In this document: piece after piece, positions 35,694 to 42,632 of the stretch
Layout of the letters: each line of letters starts with the position of its first letter
Numbering within the stretch: the first letter of the stretch is position 1
Assembly: GCF_031846585.1 (NCBI RefSeq)
Contig: NZ_JAVRHK010000010.1
Coordinates: 116,707-180,706 of the forward strand
Origin: Autumnicola musiva
Lineage (GTDB): Bacteria > Bacteroidota > Bacteroidia > Flavobacteriales > Flavobacteriaceae
Direction: 5' to 3'
DNA length: 64,000 nucleotides
Translations under genes and position numbers: made by a program
Notes under the pieces: generated by a model
The model's database searches: none
What the model was told of the DNA's origin: nothing
What the model saw: only the letters and a program-made list of their open reading frames with translations

Positions 35694-36620
35694 TTAATGT
35701 ATTTTCTTTTGAATTTCTCTTAGGTTGCTTTCTAACTGGTCTTTTTCCTCTTTTTCGAATTTATGCAGTGGCGAGGCCATATAATCATTACAGATTCCCA
35801 GAAGATTAAGGGCTCCCTTCAAACCTTTCAAATAACTGGACCCAAAACGTCCCAGGGAATAAATACCTGCTGAAATTTCCATCACCAAAGCATGAAGTTT
35901 CTTCACTTGTTCAATATCTCCGTTTATCGCTGCATTGTAAAGATCTACATAAAGTTTGGGAAACATATTGGCACCGCCGTTCACGCCACCTGCACCACCG
36001 AGTAGAACCGTTTCTGCCATAATTTCTTCGGGACCTACAAACAGGGAGAATTCAGGAGTTTCTTTCATATGGAACAAAACTTTATTAAAATAAGCTGTAT
36101 TCCCTGAGCTGTCTTTTAAACCAATAATATTATCGTGTTTAGAAAGCTCTTTTACTGTATCTGGCTCTATATTGATCTTAGTATGAGAAGGCATATTGTA
36201 AAGAAACAAGGGCAAAGGAAGCCTATCTGCCAGATAATTATAATATTCTATCAATTCAGGTTGACCCAGACTAAAATAGTAGGGCGGGGCAGCTACCAGC
36301 GCTGAAGCTCCTGCATCCCTGGCAGTTTCTGCCAGCCTAATGCTTTCAGCGGTAGCAGTATCGGTAACTCCTACCAGTACAGGAACACGGCCATTTACAT
36401 GCTTACACGTTTCTTTAATTAACCCATGGCGTAAGGCATAAGATAAACTGGTAGACTCGCCCGTAGTGCCAAGAATAAACAGGCCATGAACCCCGCCATC
36501 AATTACATGATCTATAAGTTTATGCAATCCCTGAAGATCTAATTCATCTTCATTCTTTAAGGGAGTTATCATTGGAGGAATTATTCCTCTATACTGTGAA
36601 TTTTCAGGTTTCTCAGTCAT
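35694..36620 (-). CDS. DHDPS/KDG-aldolase-family pyruvate aldolase
   Basis: A 308-residue class I aldolase of the dihydrodipicolinate synthase family: GTTGES at residues 51-56, Tyr141 in LYNMPSHT, and the Schiff-base Lys169 in IIGLKDSSG. VFVGPEEIM-type and GGAGGVNGGANMFP segments are also typical. In catabolic operons such enzymes cleave 2-keto-3-deoxy sugar acids to pyruvate and an aldehyde. For 2-keto-3-deoxy-L-fuconate or -rhamnonate the aldehyde would be L-lactaldehyde, matching the iron alcohol dehydrogenase at 1-292. It heads its operon behind an operator and a good promoter. Confidence 0.82.
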   Translation of the reverse strand: MTEKPENSQYRGIIPPMITPLKNEDELDLQGLHKLIDHVIDGGVHGLFILGTTGESTSLSYALRHGLIKETCKHVNGRVPVLVGVTDTATAESIRLAETARDAGASALVAAPPYYFSLGQPELIEYYNYLADRLPLPLFLYNMPSHTKINIEPDTVKELSKHDNIIGLKDSSGNTAYFNKVLFHMKETPEFSLFVGPEEIMAETVLLGGAGGVNGGANMFPKLYVDLYNAAINGDIEQVKKLHALVMEISAGIYSLGRFGSSYLKGLKGALNLLGICNDYMASPLHKFEKEEKDQLESNLREIQKKIH

Positions 36621-36651
36621 ATGTTTAATAGCTGTAATAAAAGGTTGCTAT

Positions 36652-36700
36652 CAAACTTATTGTTAATAAAGTATTAAACTATCCTGTACCTACTTGGCAG
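36652..36700 (-). promoter_or_regulatory. Promoter with shared operator-like element for the aldolase operon
   Basis: Minus-strand CCAAGTAGGTACAGGATAG at 36680-36698 is a copy of the locus-wide element. Twenty nt after its GGATA comes TAAGTTTG (36659-36652), an exact match to the Bacteroidota -7 consensus TAnnTTTG. The element therefore covers the -33 region, the usual place for an activator or blocking repressor. The aldolase ATG is 32 nt further on. This is the clearest promoter seen in the window. Confidence 0.6.
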
Positions 36701-36703
36701 TGA

Positions 36704-37567
36704 TTAATTCCTTTCTTCCCATGCCCGCGCTGTTTGCTTTGAAGTTCCAAGACCTTCGATGCCAAGCTCGATTTCATCGCCAGGTTTTACGTAACGCTGA
36801 GGTTTTAGTCCCATTCCAACACCAAAGGGAGTTCCCGTAGAAATAATATCTCCAGGTATTAAACTCATAAACTGACTTAAATAACTTATGACAGTAGGTA
36901 CATCAAAAACCATATCACTGGTATTGCTTTGCTGCTTAATTTCTCCATTGAGTTTAAGCCAGAGATTAAGATTATGAGGATTTTCAATTTCATCTTTCGT
37001 CACCACGTAAGGCCCTAACGGAGCAAAAGTATCACAGCTTTTTCCTTTTACCCACTGCCCGGCTCTTTCAAGTTGAAACTCTCTTTCACTGTAATCATTG
37101 TGAAGTACATAACCGGCTACATGATCCATTGCTTCATCTTTAGAAACATAACTGGCTTTTTTACCAATCACAATCCCTAATTCTACTTCCCAGTCAGTTT
37201 TTTCGCTATTCTTCGGAATAATTAGATCATCGTTAGGTCCAACGATTGCACTCGTCGCTTTAAAAAAAATAACAGGCTCATCGGGAACTGTTGCGCCACT
37301 TTCTTCAGCATGCCTGGCGTAATTTAAACCAATACATATTAGTTTGGATGGCTTCTTAACAGGGGGAGCGAGACGAACATGTTCTGAAATTATTGGACAT
37401 TCGTTCTGATGTTTCTCCAGCCACATCCGTAGATTGGAGATTCCATTGTTTTCAAAAAACCTCTCGTCATAGTCTGATCCGAAAGCAGACACATCAATTC
37501 TGGTTCCATCTTTTAATTCAACACCCGGAAATTCAGCTCCGGGAGCACCACATCTTATTAACTTCAT
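36704..37567 (-). CDS. FAH-family hydrolase (2,4-diketo-3-deoxy-L-fuconate/rhamnonate hydrolase type)
   Basis: A 287-residue cytosolic protein. SKLICIGLNYARHAEESGAT is the FAH-family opening, and the metal ligands lie in TDWEVELGIVIGKK (two Glu) and LHNDYSERE (Asp). GDIISTGTPFGVGMG is the C-terminal family motif. Relatives hydrolyse 2,4-diketo-3-deoxy-L-fuconate or L-rhamnonate to pyruvate and L-lactate. Its partner SDR, expected to make that diketo acid, is 9 bp upstream. This gives an aldolase-free route in parallel to the aldolase at 35694-36620. Confidence 0.8.
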   Translation of the reverse strand: MKLIRCGAPGAEFPGVELKDGTRIDVSAFGSDYDERFFENNGISNLRMWLEKHQNECPIISEHVRLAPPVKKPSKLICIGLNYARHAEESGATVPDEPVIFFKATSAIVGPNDDLIIPKNSEKTDWEVELGIVIGKKASYVSKDEAMDHVAGYVLHNDYSEREFQLERAGQWVKGKSCDTFAPLGPYVVTKDEIENPHNLNLWLKLNGEIKQQSNTSDMVFDVPTVISYLSQFMSLIPGDIISTGTPFGVGMGLKPQRYVKPGDEIELGIEGLGTSKQTARAWEERN

Positions 37568-37576
37568 AAGAAAAAT

Positions 37577-38356
37577 TTATCCATTTAATTTTATAAATCC
37601 GCCGTCAATGGGGAAATTTGTTCCTGTAATAAAAGAAGCCTCATCTGAGCAAAGGTATAACGCCAGAGCAGCCACTTCTTCGGGTTTGCCCATACGTCCT
37701 ATAGGCTGGGTTTTTGAAAGCTGATCAAATTTTTCTTCAATCTCATCAGGATAATTCTTTTTAATAAATGCATCTACAAAAGGGGTATGCACTCTTGCCG
37801 GAGAAATGCAGTTACAGCGAATTCCATTTTTCAAATAATCTTTTGCTAAAGAATAGGTCATTGTTAAAACCGCTCCCTTAGACATGGAGTAGGCAAAACG
37901 ATCTTCAATTCCTACTACTGATGCTATACTTGCCATGTTCAGGATCACGCCGTTTTCGTTATTTTTCATATGAGGCACCACCGCAATTGAACAATTGTAA
38001 AGCCCCTTTACATTCACCTCGTATACCTTATCAAAATCTTTTTCAGTAGTATTTTCTATATTACCCACATGTGCAATTCCTGCATTGTTGATCAAAATGT
38101 GAACAGGCTTTTGTTTGGTAATTTCTGCAAATATTTTTTGTACCTCATTATGTTTTGAAATGTCACATGAAATCACTTCTACTTTCTCCGGATTTGAAAC
38201 AGATTTTTTTAGCTCATTAGCCTTTTCTAAATTCATATCCAATATGATCACGTGAGCACCATGAGCCACAAATTTCCTGGAGATTGCTTCTCCAATCCCA
38301 CTTCCTCCGCCTGTAATTACAATATTTTTTCTTTCTAAACTGAATTTAGATTTCAT
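37577..38356 (-). CDS. SDR dehydrogenase (2-keto-3-deoxy-L-fuconate dehydrogenase type)
   Basis: A 259-residue short-chain dehydrogenase: TGGGSGIGEA cofactor motif, ILDMN (acidic residue suggesting NAD), ILINNAG, catalytic YSMSK and TGTNFPIDGG. It lies between a DUF3826 gene (5 bp) and the FAH hydrolase gene (9 bp). An SDR next to this FAH type is the arrangement of the L-fucose/L-rhamnose diketo-hydrolase pathways, where the SDR oxidises C4 of the 2-keto-3-deoxy acid. Substrate assignment rests on context. Confidence 0.78.
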   Translation of the reverse strand: MKSKFSLERKNIVITGGGSGIGEAISRKFVAHGAHVIILDMNLEKANELKKSVSNPEKVEVISCDISKHNEVQKIFAEITKQKPVHILINNAGIAHVGNIENTTEKDFDKVYEVNVKGLYNCSIAVVPHMKNNENGVILNMASIASVVGIEDRFAYSMSKGAVLTMTYSLAKDYLKNGIRCNCISPARVHTPFVDAFIKKNYPDEIEEKFDQLSKTQPIGRMGKPEEVAALALYLCSDEASFITGTNFPIDGGFIKLNG

Positions 38357-38361
38357 ATAGT

Positions 38362-39027
38362 TTATTTATCCCGGTTTACATAATCTTTATAAAGCTGACG
38401 CCAGCTCCTACCGTTGGAATTCAGGTAATTTTCTGCTTTGGTTTTATAAATTTCGAAAATAGCAGAAATTTCTTCCATATTCTTATAATCCACGGCCCGT
38501 TCACGAGCCTCTTCCAAAAGACCGCGTATATGCTTTGCTTCTTCTTCGGTAAGATCGGGAACGATAGCATGGTAGCCTTTCATAGTGAAATCTACTTTTC
38601 CAACAGTGTATTTATCCAGAATATGAATTACCTGCTCTTCATTTAAATGCTGTCTTAAGCCATTCATAAAGTCTTCATGAACAGAACCGGGCTTGGCCGA
38701 ATGAGCTATCATTCGTCGGTCTAATTCACTTAAAGACTCCCCTGTTCTGGGATTGATGCCCGCAGGAACCATAGTATAAGGATGCTCATTATGCCAGTCC
38801 CGAACCGTCTTTAGATGAGTGGATATTACTTTTTCTACAGCCAAAATGCTTTCATGGTCTAAGAGACTTAATTCTGAAACCCATTCTTTTGCTTTTGCCT
38901 CCTGATCCCTATTGCTTTTCGAAGTTCTTTCTGAAATTTCTTCGGAAGATTTTTCAGTCTGCGCGTAAACTCCTGAGGAAATGCTCAAGCAAAACAAAAG
39001 AGTCCCCATTGTCAAAATTTTTTTCAT
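38362..39027 (-). CDS. DUF3826-family secreted protein
   Basis: A 221-residue protein with a signal peptide (cleavage near GVYAQ) and a charged, mostly helical mature part (AKAKEWVSELSLLDHESILA, HNEHPYTMVPAGINPRTGES, FMNGLRQHLNEEQVIHILDK, ARERAVDYKNMEEISAIFEI). It matches what I recall of DUF3826, a Bacteroidota family found in pectin loci. No catalytic motif is evident. It heads the unit with the SDR and FAH hydrolase genes, although those act in the cytosol and this protein in the periplasm. The role is unknown. Confidence 0.7.
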   Translation of the reverse strand: MKKILTMGTLLFCLSISSGVYAQTEKSSEEISERTSKSNRDQEAKAKEWVSELSLLDHESILAVEKVISTHLKTVRDWHNEHPYTMVPAGINPRTGESLSELDRRMIAHSAKPGSVHEDFMNGLRQHLNEEQVIHILDKYTVGKVDFTMKGYHAIVPDLTEEEAKHIRGLLEEARERAVDYKNMEEISAIFEIYKTKAENYLNSNGRSWRQLYKDYVNRDK

Positions 39028-39059
39028 CTTAAATAAGTGATATGGTTTAATATTATATA

Positions 39060-39103
39060 AACTCCGTTTTCAGGAGTTGTATCCTATATTCACTAGGTAT
39101 AGA
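39060..39103 (-). promoter_or_regulatory. Divergent copy of shared element plus small inverted repeat before DUF3826 unit
   Basis: Minus-strand TACCTAGTGAATATAGGATA (39100-39081) resembles the locus-wide element, with ATATAGGATA instead of GTACAGGATA and inverted CCTA/TAGG arms. Directly downstream, AACTCC and GGAGTT (39060-39078) form a 6-bp inverted repeat around 7 bp, falling where the -33 to -7 spacer would be. The gene starts at 39027. The weaker core makes this the least certain of the six copies. Confidence 0.4.
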
Positions 39104-39122
39104 ATGTAGGTAAAGGGACTAT

Positions 39123-40370
39123 TTATCTATCTAGTGCTAAACTTGCCAAAATAAAAGGACCCGTACCTTTTGGATCGTTAGACCTGATTTTTTCGTTCAC
39201 ATAATAATCATAACTACCATCCCGATAAGGATCTCCCCCAAGTCCGGCAACAGCACAAACCTGGTTTAAATTAACAATTCCACTCTCTTCTACGGTAATT
39301 AGATTATTTAAAATACCCTCATAAGCTTTTTGAGCAGCGTCTTCAAATTTCTGAGGCAGATATCCCTGATTGTAGCCTTTTGCAAATGCATAGGTAAACA
39401 TAGAAGAACCTGAGGCTTCCAGGTAATTATCCTGCCTATCACCTTGATCCACTACCTGGTACCACAATCCCGTTTCCTTATCCTGATACTTTAATAAGGC
39501 CTCCCCAAGATCATTAAGATAAGTCACAAGTTTTTCTCTTTCTGGATGATTTTCTGGCAGATAATCCAAAACATCAACCAAAGCCATAGAATACCATCCC
39601 ATAGCTCTTGACCAGAAATTTGGAGATGTTCCAGTTTCGTTGTCAGCCCATTTCTGCTGCTTACTGGAATCCCAGCCATGGTAGAGCAAGCCTGTTTCTT
39701 CATCTAAAGCATGCTTTTGTATAAGCTCAAACTGATGAATTATATCCTCGTAATTTTCCTCAACGTTATTCAAACTATCTGAAAATATACTAGTATAATG
39801 GGCATAGAATGGTTCAGCCATATAAAGCCCATCCAGCCACATTTGTTGGGTATATCGCTTTTTATGCCAAAAACCACCTTCCGGCGTTCTTGGCTGCTCC
39901 TTAAGTTGTTCCATCAGCTTATTACTGGCCAGCCTAAACCGTTCTTCTCCGGTTTCGTTATAGAGATAAAGTAAATTATCACCGGATTTAATCATATCCA
40001 GATTATATTTCTCCTTATTGTAAGTTTTAATAGTGCCATCTTCCTCCACCAGGGCATTGGCATAAGCATAAATGTACTCGTAAAAAATATCCCTACCAGT
40101 TTTTTTATACACACCCTCGCAGGCGTTTAGCACAAGCCCATTGGTATAGCTCCACCGGGCCTGATCTACAAAATCCAGTTTAGAAGCTTCGGGAAAACGC
40201 TCAATTTCAGAAAGCATCATTCTAACTGACCAGTCCATGTCTTTAGAAATCAATAATTCCTGCTCTGCTCCCTGCTCTCTTGAAGCAACATCATTATTTT
40301 TATTGTTTTTACAACTAATTATAATAAAGATATTAAGAAGAATGCAAATGACTTTTGAAGAAAATTTCAT
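39123..40370 (-). CDS. GH105-family unsaturated rhamnogalacturonyl/galacturonyl hydrolase, lipoprotein
   Basis: A 415-residue protein with lipoprotein signal (IIISCKNNK). It has the (alpha/alpha)6 barrel of GH105/GH88: RWSYTNGLVLNACEGVYKKT, MIKSGDNLLYLYNETGEERF, and catalytic-region QMWLDGLYMAEPFYAHYT with Asp180, matching the general acid/base Asp of YteR. GTSPNFWSRAMGWYSMALVD and YLEASGSSMFTYAFAKGYNQ complete the family pattern. It removes the 4,5-unsaturated uronic acid from lyase products such as those of the PL9 enzyme here. It is monocistronic, preceded by the shared operator element. Confidence 0.88.
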   Translation of the reverse strand: MKFSSKVICILLNIFIIISCKNNKNNDVASREQGAEQELLISKDMDWSVRMMLSEIERFPEASKLDFVDQARWSYTNGLVLNACEGVYKKTGRDIFYEYIYAYANALVEEDGTIKTYNKEKYNLDMIKSGDNLLYLYNETGEERFRLASNKLMEQLKEQPRTPEGGFWHKKRYTQQMWLDGLYMAEPFYAHYTSIFSDSLNNVEENYEDIIHQFELIQKHALDEETGLLYHGWDSSKQQKWADNETGTSPNFWSRAMGWYSMALVDVLDYLPENHPEREKLVTYLNDLGEALLKYQDKETGLWYQVVDQGDRQDNYLEASGSSMFTYAFAKGYNQGYLPQKFEDAAQKAYEGILNNLITVEESGIVNLNQVCAVAGLGGDPYRDGSYDYYVNEKIRSNDPKGTGPFILASLALDR

Positions 40371-40430
40371 AGAGAAATATAATTATTTATAATTGATAGA
40401 TCTGCAATTTGCCTAATCTCTCTTAAAACA

Positions 40431-40452
40431 GCATCCTGTAGATACCTGAATA
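40431..40452 (-). promoter_or_regulatory. Shared operator-like element before GH105 gene
   Basis: Minus-strand TTCAGGTATCTACAGGATGC lies about 63 bp upstream of the GH105 start at 40370. On the plus strand CCTGTAGATA-CCTGAA shows two CCTG half-sites exactly 10 bp apart. The rest of the 40371-40652 intergenic interval shows no gene and no clear terminator. Confidence 0.55.
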
Positions 40453-40652
40453 TAAAATAGGATATTATCGAAAAACAACTTTATGATTGAAGTTATTTGT
40501 TGATTAAAAACTTTTTATTGAAGATTTGCATTAAAGACAAGGGCCGTATAATTATGGAAGCAGATTTGCCCGCTAATGAATTAATGTAATGGAACTTAAT
40601 TCTTTTTTTTTGTAAAACCAGACATTTACAACTATCAGTGTTGAACCGTTGC

Positions 40653-41276
40653 TTATTTAATGAAAGATATTTTAGGAACTAACTTTGTTTTGGTTTTTTG
40701 ATCAAGTCGCCAAGTATTCATTAATATAATATATATATTGAATAAATACATAAAGATCCATACAAATACGTGCTCAGAATGATTGTTATCGATCTTGTTC
40801 AAATCTGAATTTAAAATTGGTTCTATAACCATAATTGCTGTATTTATAATTGTATATAAGGTTGGAATAATGATAACTGGAGAAAATGGAAGTAATATAC
40901 ACCATGTTAATTGAAAGTTTAGCAAGTGCTTGATCACATTTTCTTTTTCTTTTAAATCATTTTTTTTCCAAATCCAAATAACCGTAGGAATGATAGCACC
41001 TAATAAAGGAAATATTATAAATGAAAGGCTCGATAAATATACCAACTTAGTTAATTGCAATTTAGCATTAGAGTCTTTCTCAATTTCAGATATAATATTG
41101 CTATTTAAAGCATTTGAGAGTCTGGCAATACTATCAGGAGTTGGTTTAACTTTAGCTTTTTCAATTCTCTGAATTGTTCTTACACTTAATCCAGACAAGT
41201 CGGATAATTGTTCTTGAGATAATCGCTTTATTATTCTGAGTTCTTTAATTTTCTGACAAATATTCCTATTTTCCAT
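40653..41276 (-). CDS. XRE-family HTH regulator fused to a membrane domain
   Basis: A 207-residue protein. Residues about 8-60 form a Cro/C1-type helix-turn-helix (KIKELRIIKRLSQEQLSDLS, GLSVRTIQRIEKAKVKPTPD, SIARLSNALN). Residues about 75-195 hold four hydrophobic segments resembling DUF4870-type membrane domains. It would be an inner-membrane DNA-binding protein. It is monocistronic, with its own long upstream region. It interrupts the pectin gene series without an obvious functional link and is the only regulator gene inside the minus-strand block. Confidence 0.78.
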   Translation of the reverse strand: MENRNICQKIKELRIIKRLSQEQLSDLSGLSVRTIQRIEKAKVKPTPDSIARLSNALNSNIISEIEKDSNAKLQLTKLVYLSSLSFIIFPLLGAIIPTVIWIWKKNDLKEKENVIKHLLNFQLTWCILLPFSPVIIIPTLYTIINTAIMVIEPILNSDLNKIDNNHSEHVFVWIFMYLFNIYIILMNTWRLDQKTKTKLVPKISFIK

Positions 41277-41324
41277 AATTAATGAATTATTTCATAAATA
41301 TATATAAATCAAGTTTCTACAGTC

Positions 41325-41351
41325 ACGACATTGTTATGACATCTTACGACA
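41325..41351. repeat. Three direct repeats aYGACA upstream of the XRE gene
   Basis: ACGACA, ATGACA and ACGACA start at 41325, 41336 and 41346, spaced 11 and 10 bp, about one helical turn. They sit 49-75 bp upstream of the XRE gene start and could be its autoregulatory operator. The remaining bases of the 41277-41572 interval show no gene and nothing else recognisable. Confidence 0.35.
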
Positions 41352-41572
41352 ATCTCAATTAAGCTTTGCCCAACCAACCCGTTATATCTGCTTAAACATA
41401 TCCTATTCTAGCCGAAGAAGAATTGCCGGTAGAAATATTCACTTGAAGAACATTTCAGTAAATTCTATTAAGGGTGAAAAATTGATTGATAAAATATTTA
41501 AAATTTTAGTATGCCTGATTAATATAGTAGATCAAAAAACCTCTACTAATTTTTAACCTGCAATCCTCTTTT

Positions 41573-42475
41573 CTAAAAGCTACAATAAAATTCCGCAATT
41601 TCTTCACTGCTCAAACCACTGTGGATTAACAGCTGATTCCTAAATGTAAGGCTTCCTCCTTTTTCTATACTTACTGTATTTCTACCCGGAAAAGCCATAT
41701 TTTGCATACTGCTGGCACTCCTTAAAATCCATCCCTGATACGATGGCAATTTTTCTGGTTCTCCCATAATAACAACTCCTGAAGGTTTATCTAATGAGGG
41801 ATTAAAATGTCCTGAAATATTTATCCATGGTCCTGCCTGTACCGGTAAATTTTGTGGCTTCACTTCTCCTGTAACAGAAGTAAAACACACATCGCCGGGC
41901 AGCTTGAGTCTTGGGGAAAACCCGCCATAGCCTTTTGCATCTTCAGAACCTCCTATCGCCACACCATCGACTAAAGCAGTCAGTTTAATGCTGAAATCAA
42001 GGCTAAAAATATCATTTCCATATCTTTTAAATGTTAGGAGCAAATTTTCTTCTATAACAGCTTCAGAAGTTGTTTTGTTAATCCACAAAACTTCGGAAGC
42101 AAGTATTGCTTCCTTTTCCTTTACTTCAGTTTCAGTTTTTATAATTTTCCATCTAATATTCTCGTTCATCCATGGATCGGCTATTCTTTCACCTCGGGCG
42201 TATAATTGATGCCAGGCCCAGAAAATGCCATGGTGATGCAGATGATCATCAGGAAAATCCTCGGTTAGTACTTCACCCTGGAGACCATAAAGCGGATGAA
42301 TATAATTTGTTCTTGCAAAAGGACTGATGGTATCCACAGGAGAAGTCCGGTAAAAATATCTTGGCATACCGTTTTCCAGAAGAAGAAGCCCACCATTTTT
42401 CTGTTGAAATTCAAGCTCCTGTGCAAAAGAGATTAATGAGGAAAAAAAAAGAAAAATCAAGCCAATATTTTTCAT
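41573..42475 (-). CDS. DUF6807 (PmoA-like) secreted protein
   Basis: A 300-residue protein with a signal peptide (cleavage near ISFAQ). DDHLHHHGIFWAWHQ is the His-rich signature of the PmoA-like DUF6807 family, and GGSEDAKGYGGFSPRLKLP follows later. Members occur widely in Bacteroidota carbohydrate loci. No activity is established to my knowledge; the His cluster suggests metal binding. It is monocistronic, between the XRE gene and the PL9 operon, with a small palindrome upstream. Confidence 0.75.
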   Translation of the reverse strand: MKNIGLIFLFFSSLISFAQELEFQQKNGGLLLLENGMPRYFYRTSPVDTISPFARTNYIHPLYGLQGEVLTEDFPDDHLHHHGIFWAWHQLYARGERIADPWMNENIRWKIIKTETEVKEKEAILASEVLWINKTTSEAVIEENLLLTFKRYGNDIFSLDFSIKLTALVDGVAIGGSEDAKGYGGFSPRLKLPGDVCFTSVTGEVKPQNLPVQAGPWINISGHFNPSLDKPSGVVIMGEPEKLPSYQGWILRSASSMQNMAFPGRNTVSIEKGGSLTFRNQLLIHSGLSSEEIAEFYCSF

Positions 42476-42541
42476 GTTATATTAAAAACCATTTTAAAAA
42501 TTTCAAATTATTTGTTTTGTCAGTAGCTCGAAGCACGCTAA

Positions 42542-42554
42542 CAGGTATAACCTG
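42542..42554. promoter_or_regulatory. CAGGTATAACCTG palindrome upstream of DUF6807 gene
   Basis: A perfect 5-bp inverted repeat with a 3-bp centre, 67 bp upstream of the DUF6807 start. It is at the same distance as the shared element in other units but differs in sequence and spacing, so I do not count it as a copy. The 42476-42632 interval otherwise shows nothing. Confidence 0.3.
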
Positions 42555-42632
42555 AAAGGCACCACTAACCGGGTTATTAAAAAATCCGATAAATGATGCC
42601 TTTTAAATTAATCCCTTTCTAAACAATTAAGT

